A DNA stretch of 64,000 nt, taken from positions 1,054,001-1,118,000 of the forward strand of contig NZ_CP031413.1 of assembly GCF_003367355.1 (NCBI RefSeq), written 5' to 3'. The notes below the pieces were generated by a model. It had not been told where the DNA came from and searched no databases. It saw nothing but the letters and a program-made list of their open reading frames with translations. Positions 7,282-15,814 of this stretch are shown here, piece after piece. Position numbers and translations under genes: made by a program. Each line of letters begins with the position of its first letter. The stretch's first letter is position 1. This DNA is from Lysobacter sp. TY2-98. Lineage in GTDB: Bacteria; Pseudomonadota; Gammaproteobacteria; Xanthomonadales; Xanthomonadaceae.

Positions 7282-9651
7282 TCAGTTCCGCAGCGGCTTG
7301 CCGGTCTGCAGCATGTGCGCGATGCGCTGCTGCGTCTTCTCCATCTGCGCGAGCTCGACGAAGTGCTGGCGCTCGAGCTTGAGCAGCCATTCCTCGTCGA
7401 CCACCGAGCCGCGATCGACCGCGCCGCCGCACATGACGGTGGCGATGCGCGTCGCGATCTCGTAGTCGTGCGGCGAGATGAACATGCCCTCGAGCATGTT
7501 GATCAGCATCATCTGCAGCGATGCGATGCCGACGTCGCCGGCGACGACGACGTTGCGCGCCGGCAGCGGCGGACGGTAGCCGGCTTCGGCCATCGCGCGG
7601 GCCTGCGCCTTGGCGACATGCAGCAGCTCGTGCGTGTTGAACACGACGACGTCGCTGTCGCGCGCGAGCTTCAGCGACTTCGCCTCGAATGCGGACGTCG
7701 ACACCTTCGCCATCGCGACGCTCTCGAAGGGCGTCTTGAGGTGCGCGAACACGTCGCCGCCCGGGCCTGCCGCCTGCGACGCGCGCACCGCGAACTCCTT
7801 CAGGCCGCCGCCCGCCGGCAGAAGGCCGACGCCCGCCTCGACGAGGCCGACGTAGCTCTCCAGCGCGAACACGCTGCGCGCGGCATGCATCTGGAACTCG
7901 CAGCCGCCACCGAGTGCGAGCCCGCGCACGGCTGCAACGACCGGCACAAGCGAATACTTGATGCGCTGGCTGGTGCGCTGGAAGTTCTCGACCATCGCCT
8001 CGAAGCCGGCGACGTTGCCCGCCTGCAGCAGGCCGAGCGCACCCGCGAGGTCGGCACCGGCGGAGAAGGGCTCCTTCGGCTGCCAGATGACGAGGCCGCC
8101 GAAGTCGCGCTCGGCGATGCCGATCGCTTCCTGCAGGCCGTCGAGCACCTTGTCCGACACCGTGTGCATCTTGGTCTTGAAGCTGACCACCGCGATGTCG
8201 TCCTCATCGGCCCACAGGCGGATGCCATCGTTCTCGAACAGCGTCTTGCCGGGCGCGAACTGCTCGCCGAGCAGCGGGTCCGGGAAGCGCTGGCGCGCGT
8301 AGACCGGGTTCGACGAACGCGCGACCACCGCATTCCGCGCCGGGCTGAAGCTGCCCGCCGCCTCGTGCACACCGTTGCGCGCGGCGACCCATGCGGGCAA
8401 CGGCGCGTTCGCCATCGTCTTGCCCGCGGCGACGTCCTCGGCGATCCACTGCGCGACCTGCTGCCAGCCGGCCGCCTGCCACGTCTCGAACGGACCCTGC
8501 GACCAGCCGTAGCCCCAACGCATCGCGAAGTCGACGTCGCGCGCGGTGTCCGCGATGTCCTGCAGGTGGAAGGCGCTGTAGTGGAACGTGTCGCGGAACA
8601 CCGACCAGAGGAACTGCGCCTGCGGGTTGTCGCTGGCGCGCAGTGCGGCGAACTTCTTCGCCGGGTCGCGCTCCTTGAGGATGGCAGCGACGTCCGGATC
8701 GAGATCGCCCGCGGTCGGGCGGTAATCACGCGCCGCGACGTCGAGCACGAGGATGTCCTTGCCGCGCTTCGTGTAGAAGCCCGCGCCGGTCTTCTGGCCG
8801 AGCGCACCCTTCTCGACAAGGCCCGTGAGCCAGGTCGGCGCCTTGAAGTATGAATGCCACGGATCGTCCGGCAGCGTGTCGGCCATCGTCTTGATGACGT
8901 GCGCCATGGTGTCGAGGCCGACGACGTCGGCGGTGCGATACGTCGCCGACTTCGGACGACCGATGGCCGGGCCGGTCAGCGAATCGACCGTGTCGAAGCC
9001 GAGGCCGAGGCGCTCGGTGTGGTGCATCGCCGCCAGCATCGAGAACACGCCGATGCGGTTGCCGATGAAGTTCGGCGTGTCCTTGGCGATGACGACGCCC
9101 TTGCCGAGCGTGGTGGTCAGGAAGGCCTCGAGACCTTCCAGGACATCGGCGTCGGTGGTCTTCGCCGGAATCAGCTCGGCGAGGTGCATGTAGCGCGGCG
9201 GATTGAAGAAGTGCACGCCGAGGAAGCGATGGCGCATCTCCTCCGGCAGCACGTCGGCCAGCGCGTTGATGCCGAGCCCCGACGTATTGCTCGCCAGCAC
9301 CGCATGCGCCGGCACGAACGGCGCGATCTTGCGGTAGAGGTCCTGCTTCCAGTCCATGCGTTCGGCGATCGCCTCGATCACCAGGTCGCAGCCGCGCAGC
9401 AGCTCAAGGCCGGTCTCGTAGTTCGCCGGCGTGATGCGCTCGGTCAGCGACTTCTCGGCGAGCGGGGCAGGGCTCAACTTCGCGAGGTTCGCAATGGCCT
9501 TGGTCACCACGCCGTTCGGATCGCCTTCCTTTGCAGGAAGATCGAACAGCACGGTATCGACGCCGGCGTTGGTCAGGTGCGCGGCGATCTGTGCTCCCAT
9601 GACACCTGCGCCGAGCACGGCGGCGCGGCGGACGAGCAGTTTCTTCGACAT
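7282..9651 (-). CDS. FadN-type 3-hydroxyacyl-CoA dehydrogenase / enoyl-CoA hydratase
   Basis: A bifunctional beta-oxidation protein of 789 residues. The order is dehydrogenase first and hydratase second, as in Bacillus FadN and the reverse of E. coli FadB/FadJ. The NAD site AAVLGAGVMGAQIAAHLTNAG begins at about residue 10; VIEAIAERMDWK and GVHFFNPPRYMHLAELI are the dehydrogenase catalytic regions. The crotonase-like domain (about residues 490-720) has the oxyanion region PFSAGADLAGAL, RGLALGGGCEFQM and the Glu-bearing VEAGVGLLPAGGG. I start at 9651, giving MSKKLLVRRAAVLG; the upstream extension to 9720 would run into the regulator gene. It is transcribed with the TetR gene (25 nt gap) and the thiolase. 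Confidence 0.94.
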   Translation of the reverse strand: MSKKLLVRRAAVLGAGVMGAQIAAHLTNAGVDTVLFDLPAKEGDPNGVVTKAIANLAKLSPAPLAEKSLTERITPANYETGLELLRGCDLVIEAIAERMDWKQDLYRKIAPFVPAHAVLASNTSGLGINALADVLPEEMRHRFLGVHFFNPPRYMHLAELIPAKTTDADVLEGLEAFLTTTLGKGVVIAKDTPNFIGNRIGVFSMLAAMHHTERLGLGFDTVDSLTGPAIGRPKSATYRTADVVGLDTMAHVIKTMADTLPDDPWHSYFKAPTWLTGLVEKGALGQKTGAGFYTKRGKDILVLDVAARDYRPTAGDLDPDVAAILKERDPAKKFAALRASDNPQAQFLWSVFRDTFHYSAFHLQDIADTARDVDFAMRWGYGWSQGPFETWQAAGWQQVAQWIAEDVAAGKTMANAPLPAWVAARNGVHEAAGSFSPARNAVVARSSNPVYARQRFPDPLLGEQFAPGKTLFENDGIRLWADEDDIAVVSFKTKMHTVSDKVLDGLQEAIGIAERDFGGLVIWQPKEPFSAGADLAGALGLLQAGNVAGFEAMVENFQRTSQRIKYSLVPVVAAVRGLALGGGCEFQMHAARSVFALESYVGLVEAGVGLLPAGGGLKEFAVRASQAAGPGGDVFAHLKTPFESVAMAKVSTSAFEAKSLKLARDSDVVVFNTHELLHVAKAQARAMAEAGYRPPLPARNVVVAGDVGIASLQMMLINMLEGMFISPHDYEIATRIATVMCGGAVDRGSVVDEEWLLKLERQHFVELAQMEKTQQRIAHMLQTGKPLRN

Positions 9652-9676
9652 GTCGGATCGGTCCCGGGTTGGGGAA

Positions 9677-10315
9677 TCAGGAAAGGTCGGCCGGACGGCA
9701 GCGGAAGCCGGCGGCGGCAAAACGGATCAGCTCGCGCGCGGCGCGGGCGCGGTGGGTGGCCTCGGACGTGCCCGACGGCCGCTTGATGAGGCCGAAGTCG
9801 GACATCGCGTAAGTCAGCGCACCGGCGAGAAAGTCCAGGCGCCAGTAGAGCTCTTCCTTCGACAGCTCCGGCACGACGGTCGAGATCGCCTTGGCGAAAT
9901 CGCGCAGCACGTGGCCGTAGTGGTCGGACAGGAACTTGCGCAGCGCGTCGTTCTTCTCGGCGTAGGCGCGGGCGATCACGCGCATGAACGAGGCACCGCC
10001 GTGGCGGTCCTGCGCCATGGCCAGCGCCGGTTCGACGAAGGCGGCGAGGATGGGTTCGAGCTCGCGGCTACCGGCCTCGACCGCCGTCTTCAGCGCCGAG
10101 AGCCGCTTCTCGCTCATTTCGTCCATGCGGCGGCGGAAGACCTCGTTGACGAGGTTCTCCTTACTGCCGAAGTGGTAGTTCACCGCGGCGATGTTGACGT
10201 CGGCGCGGCTGGTGACCTGCCGCAGCGATGTGCCGGCGAAGCCGTACTGGGCGAACAGCTCCTCGGCGGCGCCGAGGATGCGGTCCTTGGTGGAGAACGG
10301 AGCGGGAACTGACAT
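9677..10315 (-). CDS. TetR-family regulator, PsrA/FadR-like
   Basis: A 212-residue one-domain repressor. Residues 8-60 form the TetR helix-turn-helix: ILGAAEELFAQYGFAGTSLR, then ADVNIAAVNYHFGSKENLV, very close in wording to Pseudomonas PsrA, which senses long-chain fatty acyl ligands and represses beta-oxidation. The C-terminal ligand domain is less conserved. The ATG at 10315 is preferred to the GTG at 10321. The gene heads the operon with the FadN-type enzyme and the thiolase, and a perfect palindrome of the published PsrA-box form lies 15 nt upstream, so autoregulation of the whole fatty-acid oxidation operon is the likely role. Ligand and target range are inferred. Confidence 0.88.
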   Translation of the reverse strand: MSVPAPFSTKDRILGAAEELFAQYGFAGTSLRQVTSRADVNIAAVNYHFGSKENLVNEVFRRRMDEMSEKRLSALKTAVEAGSRELEPILAAFVEPALAMAQDRHGGASFMRVIARAYAEKNDALRKFLSDHYGHVLRDFAKAISTVVPELSKEELYWRLDFLAGALTYAMSDFGLIKRPSGTSEATHRARAARELIRFAAAGFRCRPADLS

Positions 10316-10329
10316 GGGCACGACCGGGA

Positions 10330-10347
10330 ATCAAACGCTTGTTTGAT
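10330..10347. promoter_or_regulatory. PsrA-type operator upstream of the fad operon
   Basis: A perfect inverted repeat, ATCAAAC-GCTT-GTTTGAT: seven-base arms around a four-base spacer. It contains the CAAAC-N4-GTTTG core described for PsrA binding sites in pseudomonads. It lies 15 nt ahead of the TetR start, where a bound repressor would block transcription of the operon. Confidence 0.72.
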
Positions 10348-10452
10348 GGTAGGCGCGAACCATACGGGGGTCAATGGTGGCTTGTGGACGCCGTCCGGCC
10401 GCTTTCATCGACCCGCCCTCAACGCGTAGAATCCACCGCTGCCAGTTCGGCT

Positions 10453-10477
10453 AAACCCGCGTAACTACGCGGGTTTT
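10453..10477 (+). terminator. Hairpin plus T-run in the ndk upstream region
   Basis: AAACCCGCG and CGCGGGTTT pair around TAACTA and are followed by five or more T on the plus strand (A-rich on the other side, so it could act both ways). It is oddly placed between two divergent genes: there is no plus-strand gene upstream for it to terminate. It may be an attenuator in an ndk leader, or it may insulate ndk from upstream readthrough. Confidence 0.6.
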
Positions 10478-10480
10478 TCT

Positions 10481-10489
10481 TGTTATCTT
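10481..10489 (+). promoter_or_regulatory. Candidate extended -10 of ndk
   Basis: TGTTATCTT fits an extended -10 (TG-N-TATCTT). It lies directly after the hairpin at 10453-10477 and 48 nt before the ndk ATG. No good -35 is seen at the expected distance. A second -10-like hexamer, TAGAAT, lies before the hairpin at 10427-10432. Confidence 0.35.
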
Positions 10490-10536
10490 GGGCGCCGGGG
10501 CAGATTCGGCGTCCGCCTACCCCGGAGAGCAGTCCC

Positions 10537-10962
10537 ATGGCGCTGGAGCGCACGATTTCCATCATCAAGCCCGACGCGGTCGCCAAGAACGTGATCGGCC
10601 AGATCTATGCCCGTTTCGAGCAGGCCGGCCTCAAGATCGTCGCCGCCAAGATGAAGCAGCTCTCGCGTCAGGAAGCCGAAGGTTTCTACGCCGTGCACCG
10701 CGAGCGCCCGTTCTTCAACGCGCTGGTCGAGTTCATGGTGTCGGGCCCGGTGATGATCCAGGTGCTCGAGGGCGAGAACGCCGTGACCAAGAACCGCGAG
10801 CTGATGGGCGCCACCAATCCGAAGGACGCCGCGCCGGGCACGATCCGCGCCGACTTCGCGGATTCCATCGACGCCAACGCCGTGCACGGCTCGGACAGCC
10901 TGGAGAACGCCGCGATCGAGATCGCGTATTTCTTCCCGCAGACCGACGTCTACGCGCGTTGA
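10537..10962 (+). CDS. ndk: Nucleoside diphosphate kinase
   Basis: Cytoplasmic kinase that equalises nucleoside di- and triphosphate pools. The 141-residue length is standard. The N-terminus [19 protein letters not shown] and the active-site histidine His117 in [10 protein letters not shown] are both present. GGAGAG precedes the ATG at 10537 by seven bases; the frame could be opened at 10480 but that would add residues no Ndk has. It leads a run of genes (rlmN, pilW, rodZ, yfgM, bamB, der) that matches the Pseudomonas order. Confidence 0.98.
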   Translation: MALERTISIIKPDAVAKNVIGQIYARFEQAGLKIVAAKMKQLSRQEAEGFYAVHRERPFFNALVEFMVSGPVMIQVLEGENAVTKNRELMGATNPKDAAPGTIRADFADSIDANAVHGSDSLENAAIEIAYFFPQTDVYAR

Positions 10963-10982
10963 TCTGATTTGAAGTGAGTGAA

Positions 10983-12227
10983 ATGACGAGCACCCCCCGC
11001 GACATCGACGCCACGCTGATCGACCCGGCACCCGCCGCGGCGACCACGCCGGCTGCGCGCGCGGACGTGCCCGTTGCCGCGTCGGGGTCGAAGAGGACGA
11101 ATCTCTTCGACCTCGAGCGCGTGCAGCTCGAGGACTTCTTCGAGCAGGTGCTGGGCGAGAAGCGCTATCGCGCCCACCAGGTGATGAAGTGGATCCACCA
11201 CCGCTACGTCACCGAATTCGACCAGATGACCGACCTCGGCAAGGCGCTGCGCGCCAAGCTGGAGCAGCATGCGAACGTGCATGCGCCGTCGGTGGTGTTC
11301 GACAAGGCTTCCGAGGACGGCACGCACAAGTGGCTGCTCGGCATGGACCCGAAGAACGCCATCGAGACGGTCTACATCCCCGACAAGGGCCGCGGCACGC
11401 TGTGCGTGTCGTCGCAGGTGGGCTGCGCGCTCAACTGCCAGTTCTGCTCGACCGCAACCCAAGGTTTCAACCGCAACCTGTCGACCGCCGAGATCATCGG
11501 CCAGGTCTGGGTGGCGGCGCGCCATCTCGGCAACGTGCCGCACCAGCAGCGCAAGCTCACCAATGTCGTGATGATGGGCATGGGCGAGCCGCTGGCGAAT
11601 TTCGACAACGTCGTGCGCGCGATGAGCATCATGCGCGACGACCTCGGCTACGGCCTCGCGAATAAGCGCGTCACGCTGTCGACGGCCGGCATGGTGCCGA
11701 TGATCGACAAGCTCGGCGAAGTCAGCGACGTCTCGCTCGCCGTCTCGCTGCACGCGCCGACCGACGAGCTGCGCAGCGAACTCGTGCCGCTCAACAAGAA
11801 GTACGGCATCGAGGAGCTGATGGACGCCTGCGTGCGCTATGCACTGCGCAAGGCCGGCACGTCGGTGACCTTCGAATACACGCTGATGAAGGGCGTCAAC
11901 GATCAGCCGCAGCACGCGCGCGGACTCGTGCAGCTAATGCGCGCGTTCGATCGCGCCGTGCAGATGAAGGGCGCCGCCAAGGTCAATCTGATTCCCTTCA
12001 ACCCTTTCCCGGGCACGCGCTTCGAACGACCGACCGACCAGGCGATCCGCGCGTTCCAGAAGTTGTTGAACGATTCGGGCATGATCGCGCCGGTGCGCCG
12101 CACGCGCGGCGACGACATCGACGCGGCCTGCGGTCAGTTGAAGGGCCAGGTGATGGATCGCACGCGACGCAATGCGGAGTTCCGCAAGCAGGTCGCCCAA
12201 CGGGAGCGTGGTGATGCCGCAGCGTAA
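10983..12227 (+). CDS. rlmN: Dual-specificity 23S rRNA/tRNA adenine-C2 methyltransferase
   Basis: Radical-SAM enzyme that methylates C2 of A2503 in 23S rRNA and A37 in a subset of tRNAs. The iron-sulfur motif CALNCQFC (Cys148, Cys152, Cys155) is followed by [11 protein letters not shown]; the C-terminal mechanistic cysteine is in [13 protein letters not shown]. The protein has a short Ala/Pro-rich N-terminal extension of about 35 residues ahead of the conserved [15 protein letters not shown] prefer ATG 10983, which has an AGTGAG ahead of it; GTG at 10974 in the same frame is also possible and adds only three residues. The 3' end overlaps pilW by 14 nt. Confidence 0.95.
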   Translation: MTSTPRDIDATLIDPAPAAATTPAARADVPVAASGSKRTNLFDLERVQLEDFFEQVLGEKRYRAHQVMKWIHHRYVTEFDQMTDLGKALRAKLEQHANVHAPSVVFDKASEDGTHKWLLGMDPKNAIETVYIPDKGRGTLCVSSQVGCALNCQFCSTATQGFNRNLSTAEIIGQVWVAARHLGNVPHQQRKLTNVVMMGMGEPLANFDNVVRAMSIMRDDLGYGLANKRVTLSTAGMVPMIDKLGEVSDVSLAVSLHAPTDELRSELVPLNKKYGIEELMDACVRYALRKAGTSVTFEYTLMKGVNDQPQHARGLVQLMRAFDRAVQMKGAAKVNLIPFNPFPGTRFERPTDQAIRAFQKLLNDSGMIAPVRRTRGDDIDAACGQLKGQVMDRTRRNAEFRKQVAQRERGDAAA

Positions 12228-13029
12228 GGTCGTGGGGACGTCGACGGCCCTGGTGATTCTAGGATCGATCGTCCTCGTGTCCGGTTGCAGCAAGCTCACC
12301 TTTGTCCGGCAGGACACCTCGCGCGGCGATTACGAACAGGTCGCGCACGAAGTCCACATCGACCCGAAGAACAACGCGCACGACACCGCGTACACCATGA
12401 CGCAGGTCGCACAGTCGCGCCTCATGAGCGGCAACGCGCAAGGCGCGGTCGACGCCGCCGAACGCGCGCTCAAGGCGGAGCCCGACAACATCGAGGCGCA
12501 CAGCCTGCTCGCGCTGGGGCTCGACGCGCTGGGTCGCTCGCGCGACGCCGGTCCGCATCACCGCCGCGCGGCCGAACTCGCGCCCGATCGCGGTGCGCTG
12601 CTCAACAACTACGGCATCTGGCTGTGTTCGAACGGGCAGGCGGCGGCATCGCTGGACTGGTTCGATCGCGCCGCCGCGGCAGCCGGCTATGAGACGCCGG
12701 ACGCCGCGCTCGCCAATGGTGCGGCGTGCGCGCTGCAGGCCGGGCAGGGAGCACGCGCCGAGCGCTACGCCCGTCAGGCGATCGCCGCGTCGCCCGCCAA
12801 CCCGCTCGCGCTGCAGACCCTGGCGCACATCGAGTTCAACGCCGGCCACGGGCTCGAGGCCCGCGCCTTCATCGAACGACGCCTCGCTGCGGCCGCCGCT
12901 GATCCGGAAACGTTGCAGCTCGCGTCACAGATTGAACAATCCCTCGGCGACACGGCCGCGGCTGCGCGCTACGGTCAACGTCTGCGGACGGAGTTTCCCC
13001 CGGACTCCCGTCCCGTAGGGGAAAAATGA
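12214..13029 (+). CDS. pilW: Type IV pilus biogenesis/stability lipoprotein PilW (PilF)
   Basis: Outer-membrane pilotin that localises and assembles the PilQ secretin. The 271-residue protein has a lipoprotein signal with lipobox VSGC (acylated Cys25) and Ser at +2, compatible with outer-membrane sorting. The rest is a TPR superhelix: repeats can be seen from about residue 60, for example [20 protein letters not shown] and [23 protein letters not shown] 12214 was chosen because GGGAG lies ahead of it and it places the signal peptide at the N-terminus. It overlaps rlmN upstream and rodZ downstream (ATGA). Confidence 0.93.
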   Translation: MPQRKVVGTSTALVILGSIVLVSGCSKLTFVRQDTSRGDYEQVAHEVHIDPKNNAHDTAYTMTQVAQSRLMSGNAQGAVDAAERALKAEPDNIEAHSLLALGLDALGRSRDAGPHHRRAAELAPDRGALLNNYGIWLCSNGQAAASLDWFDRAAAAAGYETPDAALANGAACALQAGQGARAERYARQAIAASPANPLALQTLAHIEFNAGHGLEARAFIERRLAAAAADPETLQLASQIEQSLGDTAAAARYGQRLRTEFPPDSRPVGEK

Positions 13030-13808
13030 TGACGATTACGCACTCGGCCGGCTCTGCCGCCGGCGAGCGTCTGAAGCGGGCTCGTGAAGCTTCGGGAATC
13101 AGTCTGGCCGATATTTCGGCGCGGACGCGGCTGCCTATCCACGTCCTGCAGACGCTGGAATCGGGCGACTGGGATCGCCTGGGCCCGCCGGTCTTCGTTC
13201 GTGGTCAGGCTCGTGGCTATGCACGCGCGCTTGGCATCTGCATCGACGACGAGACGTTGCCCAGCCCGTTCACGACGACGCAGATCCCGACGCTGGTCAG
13301 CCACGCGCACGTTCCGCGCTACCGCTACCTCGCCGAGAACCTCGCGCGTCGGGCGGTGTATGTCGTGCTGACCGCAGCGCTCGCGGTGCCGGTGTGGCTC
13401 GCGACCCGCAGCAATCACGGTGACGGCGCGCCGCCTGTCGAGTCGCTCGACGTCGCGCCATCGCAGGCCGAAGTCGTTGACGCGCTGCCTCGTACACCGG
13501 TGGTGGCGTCGCTGACGCCGATCGCCGGTCCGGCGCAGGCGGTCGCACCGCTGCGCATCGAGGTGGCCGGCGACAGCTGGGTACAGCTCTTCGGGGCGAA
13601 CGGCTCCGAAGTCGAGAAAGGCCTGCTGCACGCGGGTGACTCGCGTGATGTCCGCCCGGGCGAAATCTCGCGTCTGGTGCTGGGCAACGCGTCCGCGGTG
13701 CGGGTCATGCTGCACGGCCAGCCCGTCGACCTGACCCCTTACACCCGTTCGAACGTCGCGCGCTTTACGCTATCCTCTGACGGTTCCCTCGCGCCGTCCG
13801 CGCCCTGA
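13026..13808 (+). CDS. rodZ: RodZ-like helix-turn-helix membrane protein
   Basis: A 260-residue single-pass protein with the RodZ layout. An N-terminal Cro/C1-type HTH (about residues 12-75, GERLKRAREASGISLADISA) is followed by a basic stretch and a membrane segment near residues 110-128 (AVYVVLTAALAVPVWLA), then a Pro/Ala/Val-rich periplasmic linker and the DUF4115 beta domain (DSWVQLFGANGSEVEKGLL). RodZ links MreB to the elongasome and sets rod shape. The start ATG overlaps the pilW stop by four bases. A small hairpin without a T-run follows at 13818-13838. Confidence 0.87.
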   Translation: MMTITHSAGSAAGERLKRAREASGISLADISARTRLPIHVLQTLESGDWDRLGPPVFVRGQARGYARALGICIDDETLPSPFTTTQIPTLVSHAHVPRYRYLAENLARRAVYVVLTAALAVPVWLATRSNHGDGAPPVESLDVAPSQAEVVDALPRTPVVASLTPIAGPAQAVAPLRIEVAGDSWVQLFGANGSEVEKGLLHAGDSRDVRPGEISRLVLGNASAVRVMLHGQPVDLTPYTRSNVARFTLSSDGSLAPSAP

Positions 13809-13817
13809 TTCCGCCCC

Positions 13818-13838
13818 TCGGCCGGATCACCCGGCCGA
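13818..13838 (+). other. Short hairpin between rodZ and yfgM
   Basis: TCGGCCGG and CCGGCCGA pair over eight bases with a five-base loop. No T-run follows, so it is probably not a full terminator; it could stabilise or attenuate the transcript in the 87-nt gap. Confidence 0.4.
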
Positions 13839-13895
13839 CACCGCGCGAGGCCCAGTCCTCCAGCGGTTCCTGCGCAGTTCGCAGGGCGAGACAGC

Positions 13896-14519
13896 ATGGC
13901 GATCGACGAACTTCTTGACGAACACGAACAAAGCCTGCGCGTCCAGGAATGGCTGCGCAGGAATGCCGGTGGCCTGATCGGCGGGGTGGCGCTCGGCTTG
14001 GCCGCAGTGGCTGGCTGGAAGTACTGGCAGCAGCGCCAGTCGCAGGCCTACATGCGGGAGGCCGACACCTTCCAGACGGCGGTCGACGCGATTGAACGCG
14101 ATGGCGCGAAGGCGGCCCCCGCCGTCAATGGGGTGCCGGCCGGCATCTATCGCAGCCTCGCCGCGCTCCGTCTCGCGAAGTCGCAGGCCGATCTCAACGA
14201 CGCCACCGCGGCGATCGCGACGCTTCGCGGCGCCATGCCGCAGGACACTACGCTGCGCCCGATCTTCGAGCGCCGCATCGCGCAGCTGCAGATCCAGTCC
14301 GGCAAGGCCCAGGACGCCCTGACGTCGCTGACGGCCAACGATGGCCCGACGCTCGACCTGCGCGGCGACGCGCAGTTCGCTCTCGGTCAGGTCGACGCCG
14401 CGCGTGAGTCGTACCGTAAGGCGCTCGCGCTGACCGAGGTTGGCTCGCCGCAGCGCAAGTTGATCGAGCTCAAGTACACCCAGGTCGGCGGCACGCCCGC
14501 TCCGTCGCAGACACCGTGA
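13896..14519 (+). CDS. YfgM-family TPR protein
   Basis: A 207-residue single-pass inner-membrane protein. The N-terminus MAIDELLDEHEQSLRVQEWL is the family signature, followed by a membrane helix at about residues 24-45 (NAGGLIGGVALGLAAVAGWK) and a periplasmic TPR domain. In E. coli YfgM associates with the SecYEG translocon and the chaperone PpiD. Its place directly before bamB is conserved in gammaproteobacteria and supports the assignment. The C-terminus ends in a short PAPSQTP tail. The bamB frame begins at once after the stop. Confidence 0.9.
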   Translation: MAIDELLDEHEQSLRVQEWLRRNAGGLIGGVALGLAAVAGWKYWQQRQSQAYMREADTFQTAVDAIERDGAKAAPAVNGVPAGIYRSLAALRLAKSQADLNDATAAIATLRGAMPQDTTLRPIFERRIAQLQIQSGKAQDALTSLTANDGPTLDLRGDAQFALGQVDAARESYRKALALTEVGSPQRKLIELKYTQVGGTPAPSQTP

Positions 14520-14530
14520 GGCCCTCATCG

Positions 14531-15721
14531 ATGAAGTTCCCCCGTTCTTTTTCTCCGTCCTTGCGCGTCGCGCTGCTCGCGACCGCGGTCGTCGCGATGT
14601 CGGGTTGCTCGACCATCGGCGGCTGGTTCAGCAGCAAGGATTCGAGCAAGAAGGCGGCGAAGCCGACCGAACTCGCCGCGATCACGCCGACGATGAATGT
14701 CGCAGAGCTGTGGAACGCGAAGGTCGGTGGCGGTGAAGGTCATCTCGGCTTGCGTCAGGGCCCGGTCGTCGACAGCGGACGCGTCTATGCCGCAGCGGTG
14801 AAGGGCGGCGTGTATGCGCTCGACCTGCAGACCGGCAAGGCCGTGTGGCATCACGAGACCAAGGTGCAGGTGTCGGGCGGCCCCGGTGTGGGCGAGGGTC
14901 TCGTCGTCGTCGGTGGGCTCGAGGGTGAAGTGATCGCGCTCGATGCCGCGACCGGCGCGGAGAAGTGGACGGCGAAGGTCGGTAACGAGGTCATCGCTGC
15001 GCCCACGGTCGGCCAGGGCCGCGTTTTCGTGCGTTCGGTCGACGGTCGCGTCACCGCGTTCGATTCGGCCACCGGCGAGCGCCGCTGGTTCTGGAACCAC
15101 GACCTGCCGACGCTCACCGCGCGCGGCAACGATGGCGTGACGCTGGGCCCGGGCGTGCTGTTCGTCGGCAACGACGACGGCACCGTGACCATGCTCGCCG
15201 TCAACGACGGCCACCCGCTGTGGGATCTTCCGATCGCTCAGCCGGAAGGCCGCAATGAACTCGAGCGCATGGCGGACGTCGATGGCACGCCGGTGCTCGA
15301 AGGCGGCACGCTGTTCGCGACCAGCATGAAGAAGACCACGATGGCGATCGATGCGCCGAACGGTCGTCCGATGTGGAGCGCCGAGCACGGTGGTCCGGGT
15401 CGTCCGGCGGTGGGCAGCGATCGCGTCGTCGTGACCGAAGCCGACGGCGGCGTCTTTGCACTCGACAAGTCGAGCGGCGGCGCACTGTGGCAGCAGGCCG
15501 GCTTGCTGCGTCGCGATGTCACCGCTCCGGCGGTGGTGGGCGATGTCGCGGTGGTCGGTGACCTCGACGGCTACGTGCACTGGCTGCGCCTGTCCGACGG
15601 TGCGTTCGCCGCGCGCACGCGTGCCGGTGGTGACGCGATTCTCGCGGCGCCGGTCGTGTCCGACGGCATCGTGCTCGTGCAGAACATCGACGGCCGCCTG
15701 ACCGCGTTCCGCGCGCAGTAA
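14531..15721 (+). CDS. bamB: Outer-membrane protein assembly factor BamB
   Basis: Lipoprotein of the BAM complex that inserts beta-barrels in the outer membrane. The 396-residue protein has a signal peptide ending in lipobox MSGC (Cys26, Ser at +2), then an eight-bladed PQQ-like beta-propeller with repeated blocks such as GVYALDLQTGKAVWHHE, VIALDAATGAEKWTAK and VTAFDSATGERRWFW. ATG 14531 is chosen because GAGG stands eight bases before it; an upstream in-frame GTG at 14516 overlaps yfgM but lacks this. A very strong terminator follows, ending the ndk-bamB section before der. Confidence 0.96.
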   Translation: MKFPRSFSPSLRVALLATAVVAMSGCSTIGGWFSSKDSSKKAAKPTELAAITPTMNVAELWNAKVGGGEGHLGLRQGPVVDSGRVYAAAVKGGVYALDLQTGKAVWHHETKVQVSGGPGVGEGLVVVGGLEGEVIALDAATGAEKWTAKVGNEVIAAPTVGQGRVFVRSVDGRVTAFDSATGERRWFWNHDLPTLTARGNDGVTLGPGVLFVGNDDGTVTMLAVNDGHPLWDLPIAQPEGRNELERMADVDGTPVLEGGTLFATSMKKTTMAIDAPNGRPMWSAEHGGPGRPAVGSDRVVVTEADGGVFALDKSSGGALWQQAGLLRRDVTAPAVVGDVAVVGDLDGYVHWLRLSDGAFAARTRAGGDAILAAPVVSDGIVLVQNIDGRLTAFRAQ

Positions 15722-15730
15722 GCTCGTCGC

Positions 15731-15777
15731 GCGGGCCGCGCAGGTGGCGATGCCACCGCGCGGCCCGTTCGTTTTTT
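15731..15777 (+). terminator. Strong Rho-independent terminator between bamB and der
   Basis: A two-tier stem: CGGGCCGCGC pairs with GCGCGGCCCG, and inside it GGTGGC pairs with GCCACC around a GAT loop, giving 16 base pairs with a single bulged A. TTCG and a run of six T follow. It lies ten bases after the bamB stop. Confidence 0.92.
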
Positions 15778-15814
15778 CAGCCCCATCCGCTCCAGGCCCT
15801 TCCGAGGTCGCACC

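Noticed and set aside
10440..10480. Possible tRNA 3' end upstream of the terminator at 10453
   Set aside because: No cloverleaf can be drawn; only a simple hairpin with a T-run is present.
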